64,000 nucleotides of DNA from DASQYE01 sp036389675 (GCA_036389675.1 DASVWI010000021.1:124001-188000); one strand, 5' to 3'; positions 46,577 through 54,700 are shown, counted from the stretch's first letter. Numbers and translations: made by a program. Notes: generated from the sequence alone by a model not told the origin.

Positions 46577-46933
46577 TTAGTGCATCCTGAAAGGGCCGCC
46601 CGAAGGCTCAGGCTCAAGATCGGGTCTGGTCGAATCCTGAACGACCTCGTGCATCTCCAAAACGTTCGATCTGGAAAACGCCTCTTTCGGCAACGTGCCG
46701 GACTGTGCGTGCCCCTTCACGAACTCGTCGGAGCGCACCCAGTTGAGAAAGTCCTCACGGCTGTTCCAGATGGTGAAAACAACATAGGGGTCGCCCTCGT
46801 TGACCGGTCGCAGGACTTGATTGGAAATAAAGCCGGGCATCTTGTCCACCAGCCCGGCACGCTCGCGGAATCTCTGCTCGAAGGCGGCGGCGTATTCCTG
46901 ATTGACGTAGATACGATTGGCGACGGTGATCAT
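46577..46933 (-). CDS. Antibiotic-biosynthesis-monooxygenase domain protein, IsdG/HmoB-like
   Basis: A 118-residue ferredoxin-like-fold protein. N6 (MITVANRIYV), W65 (LNWVRSDEF) and H75 (KGHAQ) fall at the spacing of the Asn-Trp-His triad of IsdG-type haem-degrading monooxygenases, and FTIWNSREDFLNW is a typical phrase of the haem-degrading group. It would open the haem ring in the cytoplasm to release iron. The acidic C-terminal tail is not part of the fold. It lies 44 bp after the GH28 start in the same direction but is probably unrelated to pectin. The region 46934-47128 shows no gene. Confidence 0.75.
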   Translation of the reverse strand: MITVANRIYVNQEYAAAFEQRFRERAGLVDKMPGFISNQVLRPVNEGDPYVVFTIWNSREDFLNWVRSDEFVKGHAQSGTLPKEAFSRSNVLEMHEVVQDSTRPDLEPEPSGGPFRMH

Positions 46934-47128
46934 TTCGGTATCTCCCTTTTTCTCAAGATACTACTACGACCGGGCGATGCGAAGGTAATGCCTGGAGGCA
47001 AGGCGCGCACAAGCGTATCGGGCCACAGGGCATGCTCATGCGCCGTGGCCCTCGTGTCAGCAGCAGCGACTTGAACAAGTTATTAAGCGCGATGTGGCCG
47101 GGAAAGCTCTCTCTCTCGCTCTGCCGCT

Positions 47129-48070
47129 TCACTTACTCGCTCGTTTACGCAGACGAAGCTCGCGCGTCAGCCACTCGCCGCGATCAAGGCGGGCGGCTTC
47201 GACGTTCAGCTCATGCTTGCCGTCGTACCACTTGACCTGCTTAGGCTGGCTGGCAGCGTCGGCGAATGCTATGGCCGCTTCCCTCTTGATGTGCTCGTCG
47301 GCGTTGGCGAACTGGAACAGGAGCGTGGCCGGTGTGGCGTGGGCGATCTGTGTGATCGGGTCAATGGGTTTGAGCGCCTGACGGTAGGCGTCCTTGGCGG
47401 GCTCGGGCACGTCCTTGAGCCAGTAGTCGAGCGACCAGTTGCTGAAGCTGCCGATGCCGGCGACGAGGATATAGGTTTTTACGCGCTTGTCCACGCCCGC
47501 ATTGATTGCGCCGTACATAGCGCCGTAGTCGTGGCCGACGAAAGCTATCCGCTTTCGATCAACTTTGGGGCGAGATAGTAACAGGTCGAGCGCCCTTCTG
47601 ACTTCGATGGTTTCGTCTATCACGCGCTGCCTGTCGGTCTGAGCGTCAACGGGCGCAACACCCCATGGGAAATAACCCTGAATCAACACAGATGTCGTTC
47701 CCTGCCTGGCAAGCGCCATCGCTTCGTCAAGAAACTGCTCGCGATTACCCTTCGGCCTGCCGTACCAGTGAAAGAAGAGGACGCCGGCGAAAGGGCCTTT
47801 GCCGGCTGGCTCAACGAGAAAGGCCTTGATGCGCCCGCGCCCTGCCGTGTAGGCGGCATAATTGACATCGCGAACGGTGACGCCCTCCTGCTCCTTAACC
47901 GATTCCTCTTTCAGGTCGAGGGCTCGCGACCGATCATAAGCGAAGAGTTTTGCTGTTTCCTCGTCGGGCACAAGAGGAGCGGGCGAAGCGGCGGACGATG
48001 ACCATGGGCCGAGTAAAGTGACAAGAAGAAGCAGCGCTGCGATTCGTTGTCCGGGTTGTAAGCTGTGCAT
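47129..48070 (-). CDS. Secreted alpha/beta hydrolase of the dienelactone-hydrolase-like group
   Basis: A 313-residue exported hydrolase. ATG 48070 has GGAGA upstream and starts a signal peptide (MHSLQPGQRIAALLLLVTLL, cleavage near SSA-A). The fold is shown by GVLFFHWYGRPKGNR (oxyanion loop), DETIEVRRALDLLLSRP and FVGHDYGAMYGAI, which is the nucleophile elbow. It has Asp (D181) where Ser or Cys is usual, as in GHDWG-type epoxide hydrolases and dehalogenases. VKWYDGKHELN holds the likely catalytic His. The substrate is unknown. It does not look linked to the genes on either side. Confidence 0.75.
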   Translation of the reverse strand: MHSLQPGQRIAALLLLVTLLGPWSSSAASPAPLVPDEETAKLFAYDRSRALDLKEESVKEQEGVTVRDVNYAAYTAGRGRIKAFLVEPAGKGPFAGVLFFHWYGRPKGNREQFLDEAMALARQGTTSVLIQGYFPWGVAPVDAQTDRQRVIDETIEVRRALDLLLSRPKVDRKRIAFVGHDYGAMYGAINAGVDKRVKTYILVAGIGSFSNWSLDYWLKDVPEPAKDAYRQALKPIDPITQIAHATPATLLFQFANADEHIKREAAIAFADAASQPKQVKWYDGKHELNVEAARLDRGEWLTRELRLRKRASK

Positions 48071-48233
48071 TATTGTCTCCGTAAAATAATCAACGCGGGC
48101 CTGAATCAAATCATGCGGGAAGAATTGTCTCAGGCAGAATACGGCGTGTGCTAGAGCGGCGTTTCACAACTATAACGCAATCACGGACGGCTGCAAACGG
48201 CTGTGCCGCCCGAACACCCGAACACGAAAGGCA

Positions 48234-48734
48234 TTACTTCTTGTCTGAGAATTCAACTGAATTGAAGATTTCCTTCGCCACTTCAAGCTCAGCGGGGCTG
48301 CTGCTCTCAAGCTCCATGTAAAGCTCCACCTGAGCCTTCTCCCAATCGCCCACGTTCAGCTCTGCGCGATAGATGCGCTCTCCCTCTCTCATTTGAGAAT
48401 AGGTGCGGACGTTGGCCCGCTTCCCTTTCATTCTGGTTTCACTCTCCTGATAATCTTCCATCTCGGGCTGACGACGCACATCATAAGCATTGGAAGCCGT
48501 GTCGCCCCAAACGAATAAGAATCTGGTCTTGCCTTTGTAATACTCGCCCAGATAATGCTCGACGCCCGTCATATCGGTTTTGGTAAATCCCTGCGGCAGG
48601 CGAAAAGTGAACAACCCCTCGGCGTCTATCTTTTGCCACTCGGCGGAAGATGCCTCGCTCTGGCACAGAGACACAGAGGCCATGCCGAAGATGGCGCAGA
48701 GCAGAAGAAGCGTTGCCGTGAATGCTTTTTTCAT
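48234..48734 (-). CDS. Secreted protein of unknown function
   Basis: A 166-residue protein with a clear signal peptide (MKKAFTATLLLLCAIFGMAS, cleavage near SLC-Q). The mature part begins WQKIDAEGLFTFRLPQGF and looks like a compact alpha/beta domain similar in style to PsbP/Mog1-type or DcrB-type periplasmic proteins, but no family can be named. It ends VAKEIFNSVEF, a helix typical of that fold. It starts 13 bp after the histidine kinase gene stop and so may belong to the response-regulator/kinase operon. Confidence 0.7.
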   Translation of the reverse strand: MKKAFTATLLLLCAIFGMASVSLCQSEASSAEWQKIDAEGLFTFRLPQGFTKTDMTGVEHYLGEYYKGKTRFLFVWGDTASNAYDVRRQPEMEDYQESETRMKGKRANVRTYSQMREGERIYRAELNVGDWEKAQVELYMELESSSPAELEVAKEIFNSVEFSDKK

Positions 48735-48747
48735 TTCCGATCTCCCT

Positions 48748-50145
48748 TCATAAACCCGGTAGTGATGCCGCGCGGCCAGATACGGGAATCCTCATCTCGA
48801 CGATCAATCCACGGTCGGGCGCGTTGAATGCTCTGACCGTGCCTTTGTGAAGGCTGACCGAGCGCGCTGTGATGGCGAGCCCCAGCCCTGTGCCGCCGGA
48901 GTCAGGGTCGCGCGCCTCTTCCACCCGGTAAAAGGGACGGAAGATATCCGCGAGCGTTTCCTCCGGCACACCCGGGCCGTGATCGCGCACGGTGATGACA
49001 CCGTAAACATCGCCGTTTACGCTCCGGCGCTGGTGCGAGACCTCGACCGTCGTGCCTTCGTCCGTATAATGCACGGCGTTGCGTATCACATTCTCGACGG
49101 CGCTACGCAGCAGCGAATAGGAGCCCGCCGTTCGGCAGTCGTCATTGACGACGACGCGAACCGTGCGGTTCTGGCTGCGCGCTTCAAAATCCGCGTCCTC
49201 CGAAACCTCCGTCACGAGGCGGGAGAGGTCAACCATCTCCTCTGTCAGTCCGTCCGCATCGCTCTCTCCGCGAATGAGCGTCAGGATTTGTCCGATCATC
49301 TCGTTAATACGGCGCGACTCGCGCTCGATACGCTCCAATGCGCCCGTCGCCTTATCTCCCGCGCGCCTGCGCGCCAGATCGAGCGCGACGTTGAGACGCG
49401 CCAGAGGCGAGCGCAGCTCGTGTGAGATGTCTCGCAGGAGGCGCTGCTGCGAGGTCATCAGGGTTTCAATCTTTGCCGCCATCAGGTCAAAGTCGCGCCC
49501 CATCTCTGCCAGCTCATCGCGGCGACCGCCGAGCAATGGGCCAACACGGGCTGAGAGGTCGCCGCCCGCCACCTGCTTCGTCACGGCGCGAAGCTTGACG
49601 ACCGGCGAGACGATGTAACGGGCGAGCAGGTAGCAGAGAGCGCCAGCCGTCAGCAGCACGGCGAGGATGCGCGGCACCAGAGACCAGAGCGCGCGCGTGG
49701 GAAGGGCCGGGCGTGGGCCGGGCTGGACGATGAACACGTATCGCCGCCCCTCTGCGGTCAGAACCGGGAATCCTACGAGCGGCTGCGCGCGTGGGGAGCC
49801 GCGCATTGGCCCAACATCACGACTGCCCGCGCGCGCTATCAAATCCTGTGCGCCCGGCTGCTGGCCCAACCCCGAAAGCTCACGTCCGTCGGCGTCGTAA
49901 AGTCTCGGACGCACGCCCGTCTGGCGATCAAGGTTTTGGAGGAAGGCGGCGAGACCGGGTTGTCCCTCGCGCTCGTAAGCGCGGGCTGCGTCCTGCGCGA
50001 TGAATGTCGTGTACTTGTCTATCAGCGAGTCTCGCGGGAAGGCATCGTCGGGCCGAGTCAGCTCGCTGGTCAGGACGAGCGCCAGTATGACGAGCGCCAT
50101 CGCCAGCCAGAACCACAGAAAGACTTTCAGAAAAAGGCTACGCAT
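48748..50145 (-). CDS. Sensor histidine kinase, CpxA-like
   Basis: A 465-residue membrane kinase. ATG 50145 begins MRSLFLKVFLWFWLAMALV, the usual start of this group; an in-frame GTG at 50187 overlapping the regulator stop is the alternative. Two membrane segments (about 6-27 and 156-176) bracket a 125-residue periplasmic sensor. A HAMP domain (about 177-232) is followed by the H-box LLRDISHELRSPLARL with phosphate acceptor H242, N-box ENVIRNAVHY, and G-boxes DHGPGVPEE and GGTGLGLAI. It should phosphorylate the response regulator encoded just before it. The divergent Spy/CpxP-like gene and the CpxR-box-like sites suggest envelope stress sensing. Confidence 0.87.
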   Translation of the reverse strand: MRSLFLKVFLWFWLAMALVILALVLTSELTRPDDAFPRDSLIDKYTTFIAQDAARAYEREGQPGLAAFLQNLDRQTGVRPRLYDADGRELSGLGQQPGAQDLIARAGSRDVGPMRGSPRAQPLVGFPVLTAEGRRYVFIVQPGPRPALPTRALWSLVPRILAVLLTAGALCYLLARYIVSPVVKLRAVTKQVAGGDLSARVGPLLGGRRDELAEMGRDFDLMAAKIETLMTSQQRLLRDISHELRSPLARLNVALDLARRRAGDKATGALERIERESRRINEMIGQILTLIRGESDADGLTEEMVDLSRLVTEVSEDADFEARSQNRTVRVVVNDDCRTAGSYSLLRSAVENVIRNAVHYTDEGTTVEVSHQRRSVNGDVYGVITVRDHGPGVPEETLADIFRPFYRVEEARDPDSGGTGLGLAITARSVSLHKGTVRAFNAPDRGLIVEMRIPVSGRAASLPGL

Positions 50146-50183
50146 AAATATAGGCGGCTTCCTTCGTTCGGCCAACGCCGTCG

Positions 50184-50945
50184 TCACATTGTGCCCGCGC
50201 CGCCACCCGCCTCGGCCAAACCCGGACGCGCATAGATGTAGCCGACCCCGCGCACCGTCTTCAAGCGATCAACGTCTCCCATGCGATGCCCGAGTTTCTT
50301 GCGTAAATGGCTGATGTGCATGTCTATGCTGCGGTCATAGGCTGAGAGCTGGCGACCCAGCACCGCTTTGACCAGATCATCGCGCCTGACGATGCGACCG
50401 GCGGACAAGAGGAGCAGCACCAGTATTTCATACTCGACATTTGTCAATTCCACGGTCTCGCCAGCGCGCCGCACGTGGCGCGTCCCCGTCTCGACTTCCA
50501 CGTCCCCGACCCTGATGCGCTCGGGTAAAGACGCGACATCGGAGGGCGAAGAGTAGGCTTCGACCGAATCCAGTTTCAGTCGGCGTATGATGGCGTTGAT
50601 GCGCGCGACCAGCTCGCGCGGGTTGAAGGGCTTCGGCAGGTAATCGTCCGCTCCGATTTCCAGCCCGACGATGCGGTCAACGTCTTCGCCGCGCGCCGTC
50701 AGCATCATGACGGGCGTGCGCGCGGCCCTTTGAGGCGCGGCCCGCAGACGACGCAAGACCTCAAGGCCGTTCATCCCCGGCATCATCACGTCGAGCACTA
50801 TGACCGTGTGCTGGCCCAGGAGCGCTCGCTCCAAACCTTTCGCGCTATTGCTTATGGTCTCGACCCTGAAGCCTTCCTCTTCCAGAAGCTCCTTAACCAG
50901 CTCGCACAGCTCCCGGTCATCGTCAATAATCAAAACAGAACTCAT
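50184..50945 (-). CDS. OmpR-family response regulator, CpxR-like
   Basis: A 253-residue two-domain regulator. The receiver domain has the acidic pocket D8-D10, phosphorylation site D52 (VIVLDVMMPGMNG) and the switch lysine in DDYLPKPFNPREL. The winged-helix DNA-binding domain (about 140-245) includes ELTNVEYEILVLLLLSAGRIV and SAYDRSIDMHISHLRKKLG. ATG 50945 is chosen because GGAGG stands seven bases upstream; the open frame to 50963 uses TTG. It is followed at once by the kinase gene. It probably binds the two GTAAA-N5-GTAAA sites at 51062 and 51879. Confidence 0.9.
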   Translation of the reverse strand: MSSVLIIDDDRELCELVKELLEEEGFRVETISNSAKGLERALLGQHTVIVLDVMMPGMNGLEVLRRLRAAPQRAARTPVMMLTARGEDVDRIVGLEIGADDYLPKPFNPRELVARINAIIRRLKLDSVEAYSSPSDVASLPERIRVGDVEVETGTRHVRRAGETVELTNVEYEILVLLLLSAGRIVRRDDLVKAVLGRQLSAYDRSIDMHISHLRKKLGHRMGDVDRLKTVRGVGYIYARPGLAEAGGGAGTM

Positions 50946-51061
50946 CAAACAATCGTCCTCCAACTCCGCGCAGGGCCAATCCGCGGTTGCATGCTGCGGA
51001 GATATTCTACGCTATGGGCTCTCCATTGATCTGCAAAGAATTGTCAGGACAAATGCCGCTC

Positions 51062-51109
51062 TTTACAAAACTTTACAGCAGTTGACGGTCTCTCTACGTA
51101 ACTTAGGCT
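51062..51109 (+). promoter_or_regulatory. CpxR-box-like site and promoter of the Spy/CpxP-like gene
   Basis: TTTACAAAACTTTAC (51062-51076) is the reverse complement of GTAAA-N5-GTAAA, the E. coli CpxR box. Exactly 5 bp later stands TTGACG (51082-51087), and 16 bp on TAGGCT (51104-51109) is a modest -10. The site lies in the region shared with the divergent regulator gene (start 50945). Confidence 0.7.
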
Positions 51110-51186
51110 CTGCCCGAGCGTCTAAATGGGTGAAGGCGAGAGGCAATTATGCCTCACAAACGAAAAATTTCCATGAAGGGAAAAGG

Positions 51187-51726
51187 ATGACCATGAGACA
51201 ACTCAAATTTAAAGCGGTTCACGGCGCGCTCGCGCTGGCCGGAGTTCTATTGTTAACGGGTCTGGGTTTCGTCGGGCTGGCGCAGGATGGCCCGCGCAGA
51301 GGCTTTGGCGGCGGCGGCCCGCGCGACGAGCGTGGCGGGCACAGGGGTGGTGGGCCGCGCGGCGGACACGTGCCGTTCCTGCGCGACCTTAACCTGACGG
51401 ACGCGCAGAAGGCTCAGATCAAACAGATCACCGACAGCGCGGAGGCGAGCACAAAGGAGCTGCGCCAGCGCATGGACGCTCTGCACGAGAGCGAGATGAG
51501 CGCTTTGACCGACGGAAACTTCAACGAAGCGACCGTCAGGGCAGCCGCACAGGAGAGGGCCAACGTTCAGGTCGAGCTGGAAGTGGCGCGGGCACGCACG
51601 ATGTCGCAGATTTTCGCCGTCCTGACGCCGGAGCAGAAGACCCAGATCGCGGCTAAGCGACAGGAGTTCGAGCAAAGGCGTCGTGAGCACGAGGCGCAGC
51701 GCCAGAACGCTCCAGACGAGCAATAG
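51187..51726 (+). CDS. Periplasmic Spy/CpxP-like LTxxQ protein
   Basis: A 179-residue exported protein. ATG 51187 (MTM) is used; ATG 51193 is equally possible. The signal peptide (KAVHGALALAGVLLLTGLGF) ends near LAQ-D, then a Gly/Arg/His-rich stretch (GFGGGGPRDERGGHRGGG) leads to a helical domain with two LTxxQ-type motifs, LNLTDAQKAQIKQI and VLTPEQKTQIAAKR, as in Spy, CpxP and CnrR-type periplasmic chaperones and metal sensors. E. coli cpxP is likewise divergent from cpxRA and activated through CpxR boxes. Its role would be chaperone or feedback inhibitor of the kinase; Gly/His residues may bind metal. Confidence 0.83.
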   Translation: MTMRQLKFKAVHGALALAGVLLLTGLGFVGLAQDGPRRGFGGGGPRDERGGHRGGGPRGGHVPFLRDLNLTDAQKAQIKQITDSAEASTKELRQRMDALHESEMSALTDGNFNEATVRAAAQERANVQVELEVARARTMSQIFAVLTPEQKTQIAAKRQEFEQRRREHEAQRQNAPDEQ

Positions 51727-51770
51727 CTCTCGCTTCCACATCTAAAGATTCAATTGCAGCGGTCGGCAGG

Positions 51771-51845
51771 TCAGTAGCGCCAAAGGGCTCGGGCGGGTAC
51801 TCCTTCGAGAGAAAGAGACCCGCCCGAGCCCTTTAGCGCTACTGA
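51771..51845. terminator. Very long hairpin after the Spy-like gene
   Basis: Arms 51771-51798 and 51818-51845 are 28 bases each and pair at 27 of 28 positions, around a 19-base loop. The inner stem AAAGGGCTCGGGCGGGT / ACCCGCCCGAGCCCTTT is GC-rich. It sits 44 bp after the Spy-like stop codon and 34 bp before the sigma-gene CpxR-box site, so it insulates the two promoters. Confidence 0.7.
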
Positions 51846-51878
51846 CTTGTAGTGTCTCTGCCGGCGCAGCCTCCGGCG

Positions 51879-51904
51879 TTTACAAAACTTTACCTTCATT
51901 GACG
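51879..51904 (+). promoter_or_regulatory. CpxR-box-like site and -35 element of the sigma factor gene
   Basis: TTTACAAAACTTTAC (51879-51893) is identical to the 15-mer at 51062, and again TTGACG (51899-51904) follows after exactly 5 bp. A clear -10 was not found 16-18 bp downstream. The sigma factor ATG is at 52044. Confidence 0.65.
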
Positions 51905-52043
51905 AACTCTTTATGTTCTCCGTCAAAGAAAACTGCGTCCAAGTCAGTACATTGCGAAGCCCCCTTCCGGCACTCATGCGTATCTGGCGCGCCCGGTGGG
52001 TCAGGACATCTAAAGCACCTATTCAAAGTTGCGGGACATACAT

Positions 52044-52700
52044 ATGACGGATCAAGTGTTGAGCTTGGGTGAAGCTCATGCGGTGTGGGCGAGCGTGCCG
52101 GAAAGCTCACCGGCGATTAGAGCGTCGGAATACGATTACCGGTTGACGCGCAGGATTGCCGGCGGCGACATGCAAGCCTTCGAGGAGCTATACGAACGCT
52201 ACCATCGCCGCCTCTATAATTTGTGCCTGCGTATGACCCGCAACCCTACCGAAGCGGAAGACCTCACGCAGGAGGCTTTCATACAGGTCTATCACAAGAT
52301 CGGCAGCTTTCGCGGCGAGTCGGCATTGATGACCTGGCTCTTTCGCCTGACCACCAATCAGGTGCTGATGCACTTCCGCAAACATTCAGTCAAACGTGAG
52401 CAGGTGACGGAAGACGGCCTCGTGCCCGAGCCCCTGTTCGGGCAGGGCTCGGGCACGAGTCAGACGACGACGGTTGATCGGCTCGCGCTCGACAGCGCCA
52501 TCTCCAAGCTCGCGCCCGGTTACAGGATCGTCTTTATCCTGCACGATGTAGAGGGCTATCAGCATGCGGAGATAGCGCAGATCTGTGGAAATTCCATCGG
52601 AACCAGCAAGTCGCAGCTACACAAGGCGCGGATGAAATTGCGCGAGCTGCTCAAACTGGAAAGCATGCCGCCTGAGCCGACTCAGATCGAAGCGCAGTAA
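52044..52700 (+). CDS. ECF sigma factor, RpoE-like
   Basis: A 218-residue extracytoplasmic-function sigma factor. ATG 52044 follows GCGGGA; the in-frame TTG 52029 is less likely. Region 2 (about 35-105) has FEELYERYHRRLYNLCLRM, EAEDLTQEAFIQVYHKI and ALMTWLFRLTTNQVL; region 4 (about 150-205) has LDSAISKLAPGYRIVFILHDVEGYQHAEIA and IGTSKSQLHKARMKLRELL (helix-turn-helix). The linker LVPEPLFGQGSGTSQTTT is encoded by a perfect inverted repeat. No anti-sigma gene with a zinc motif follows; the next gene encodes a VWFA protein. A CpxR-box-like promoter lies upstream. Confidence 0.9.
   Translation: MTDQVLSLGEAHAVWASVPESSPAIRASEYDYRLTRRIAGGDMQAFEELYERYHRRLYNLCLRMTRNPTEAEDLTQEAFIQVYHKIGSFRGESALMTWLFRLTTNQVLMHFRKHSVKREQVTEDGLVPEPLFGQGSGTSQTTTVDRLALDSAISKLAPGYRIVFILHDVEGYQHAEIAQICGNSIGTSKSQLHKARMKLRELLKLESMPPEPTQIEAQ
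52419..52459. repeat. Perfect inverted repeat inside the sigma factor gene
   Basis: CTCGTGCCCGAGCCC (52419-52433) and GGGCTCGGGCACGAG (52445-52459) are perfect 15-bp arms around an 11-base loop, exactly at the linker between sigma regions 2 and 4. The core GGGCTCGGG also occurs in the hairpin at 51771-51845. Confidence 0.75.
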
Positions 52701-52777
52701 CGGTCAAAGCAGTTTCATTCCTTCTACCAAAACAAAAACAGCAAGCCACACCTTGCCTTGCAGTTGAGGACGTTGTT

Positions 52778-54052
52778 ATGAGAAAGATCGCACCCGTTTT
52801 ACTCGTGCTGTTCGCCTTCATCTGTCTGCCATGCGCGCCGCGGGCTCAGTCAGGGCGCAGCCGCGCCGGCCAAAACACCAACAGCCCGGGCATGAATAAA
52901 ACCGACCGGGACAATTCCGTCAACGAAGAAGAATCGAGCGCGCCGCAGCTCAATGTTCAGGGCGAAGAGATGGAGGGCGATGTCCTGCGCGTTGAGACCA
53001 CGCTCGTGACCGTTCCGGTCAACGTCAAAGATCGGAACGGCAGATACATTCCAGACCTCAGCCGTGAGGACTTCCACATCTTCGAGGACGGTGTCGAGCA
53101 GAAGATCACTTACTTCGCAGCCGTCGATCATCCCTTCACGGTGGCCCTCGTCATGGACACCAGCCGCTCGACGAATTTCAAGCTGGAAGACATACAGGCG
53201 GCGGCGATTGCTTTCGTCAACCAGCTGAAATCCGAAGACCGCGTGATGGTCGTCTCCTTCGACGACAGAATCAATGTGCTGACAGAGCCGACCAACGACC
53301 GGGCGGAGTTGACGAGGGCCATACGCCGCACGCGCACGGGAGGCGGGACGCGTCTTTACGATGCCGTCGATATGGTCATCAAGCGGCTCATGCAGGTCGA
53401 AGGGCGCAAGGCCATGGTGCTCTTTACCGACGGCGTTGATACGGAGAGCCGCCGCGCCACTTATGAAACCACTCTGCGGCTGGCCGAAGAGCAGGACGCG
53501 CTCATCTACCCTGTCGCATATGATACCGATAATGGTTTTGGCCCGATGGGCGGCGGTCAACAGCGCTTGCCTCTGCCGGGCGGGCGCGGCGGCATAAGTA
53601 TCGGCATACCTTTCCCGCGTATGCCGATGCCGGGCGGAGGCGGTGGTATTCCGGGTGGAGGCGGCCCGAGCAGCCCGGAGGCCCGTCGCGGCGGCGCATA
53701 TCTGCGCGAGCTTGCACAGAGAACGGGCGGGCGCTTCTACAACGGCGATACGCTCTCTGGCATTTCCCAGGCGTTCGCGCTGATCGCGGAGGAACTGCGC
53801 CGCCAGTACAGTCTGGGCTATTACCCAAAGACTTCCGCCTCGGCAACGCAGCCGCAGGAGCAGCAGCAGCGTCGGCAGATAAGGGTTCGCGTCAACCAGC
53901 CGAACCTCGTGGTCACGGCGCGCGACAGCTACATCTACTCTCAAAAGAGAACCGGTTCTACCGAGACAAACGAGCAGCCGCCGCTGGCGAAGCCCGTCTC
54001 GCAGGGGAATCAGGTCAGCGAAACTCAGCAGTACATTCAATCGAAGAGGTAA
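52778..54052 (+). CDS. Secreted VWFA-related acidobacterial-type protein
   Basis: A 424-residue exported protein. After a signal peptide (LLVLFAFICLPCAPRAQ) comes a short N-terminal beta domain (LVTVPVNVKDRNGRYIPDLSREDFHIFEDGVEQKI in pieces: VNVKDRNGRY, LSREDFHIFEDG) typical of the VWFA-related family expanded in Acidobacteria. The von Willebrand A domain holds MIDAS DTSRS (D127), GGTRLYDAV and MVLFTDGVD. A Gly/Pro-rich loop (about 255-305) interrupts it before ELAQRTGGRFYNGDTL and ELRRQYSLGYYPK. It probably binds metal-dependent partners outside the cytoplasm; the partner is unknown. It lies 77 bp after the sigma gene and 7 bp before the next one. Confidence 0.85.
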   Translation: MRKIAPVLLVLFAFICLPCAPRAQSGRSRAGQNTNSPGMNKTDRDNSVNEEESSAPQLNVQGEEMEGDVLRVETTLVTVPVNVKDRNGRYIPDLSREDFHIFEDGVEQKITYFAAVDHPFTVALVMDTSRSTNFKLEDIQAAAIAFVNQLKSEDRVMVVSFDDRINVLTEPTNDRAELTRAIRRTRTGGGTRLYDAVDMVIKRLMQVEGRKAMVLFTDGVDTESRRATYETTLRLAEEQDALIYPVAYDTDNGFGPMGGGQQRLPLPGGRGGISIGIPFPRMPMPGGGGGIPGGGGPSSPEARRGGAYLRELAQRTGGRFYNGDTLSGISQAFALIAEELRRQYSLGYYPKTSASATQPQEQQQRRQIRVRVNQPNLVVTARDSYIYSQKRTGSTETNEQPPLAKPVSQGNQVSETQQYIQSKR

Positions 54053-54059
54053 CAATAAA

Positions 54060-54644
54060 ATGAAGAGATCATTTCAACTTCTGACGCTCGCCCTGCTGCT
54101 CGGGTTAGCTTCAATTCAGGGGCTGGCGCAGACTTCGGCGGGCACAGCCGACGATGCTGGCACAGGCTCGGCGGCGATAGCAGCATCTTCGTCAACGCCG
54201 CAGACCGTCAGAGCGAAGTATGAGGGCGGCGTCTTCGGCCACAACAAGAAGCAGGAGGGCACGCTCTCCTTTGACGACGCGAACAGGCGCTTGCTCTTCC
54301 GCGACAATAAGCAGCGCGAACTCCTGTTCATTCCTTACGAGGCCGTCACCTCGGCTTTCGCCGACACGCAGTCGAAGAGACCCCGAGCGGCAACCATCGC
54401 GAGCAGCATCCCCACCATCTTTACACTGCCGGCGCGGTTTATTAAAACAAAGGTGCGGTATCTGACGCTTCAGTTCAGCGACCCGGACTCGCAAGTCTCC
54501 GGCGTGACCAGCTTCAGGCTGAAGGACAAGGAGACTCTTACCTCTGTGCTTAACACGCTCGCCCGTAAGGCCAGCCTTACCCCGCGCGGCGAGGTCTTCG
54601 TCAGGAGCAGGAAGCAGGGGTCTTCGCAGCAGCCGAATCCCTAA
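54060..54644 (+). CDS. Secreted protein of unknown function after the VWFA gene
   Basis: A 194-residue protein with a signal peptide (MKRSFQLLTLALLLGLASIQ, cleavage near GLA-Q). The mature part has a Thr/Ala-rich start and then a compact beta-rich domain: VRAKYEGGVFGHNKKQEGTL, RLLFRDNKQRELLFIPYEAV, TKVRYLTLQFSD. This pattern resembles PH-like or bacterial Pleckstrin-type domains where a value is compared with RLLFRD and FIPYEAVTS, but the family is not certain. It starts 7 bp after the VWFA gene, so both are translated from one transcript, ending at the terminator at 54701. Confidence 0.7.
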   Translation: MKRSFQLLTLALLLGLASIQGLAQTSAGTADDAGTGSAAIAASSSTPQTVRAKYEGGVFGHNKKQEGTLSFDDANRRLLFRDNKQRELLFIPYEAVTSAFADTQSKRPRAATIASSIPTIFTLPARFIKTKVRYLTLQFSDPDSQVSGVTSFRLKDKETLTSVLNTLARKASLTPRGEVFVRSRKQGSSQQPNP

Positions 54645-54700
54645 GCTCAGCTTGCAGGCAGGAGAGCGTGCTCATCTCGCTCTATGACGAACGAAACAGG

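Noticed and set aside
47081..47096. Further LacI-type operator at TTAAGCGCGA
   Set aside because: It matches TAANCGNTTA poorly on the right half and is not in front of a gene of the regulon.
52850..54055. 401-codon open frame opposite the VWFA gene
   Set aside because: Shadow of the VWFA coding region; no motif, and the plus strand has an intact MIDAS site and signal peptide.
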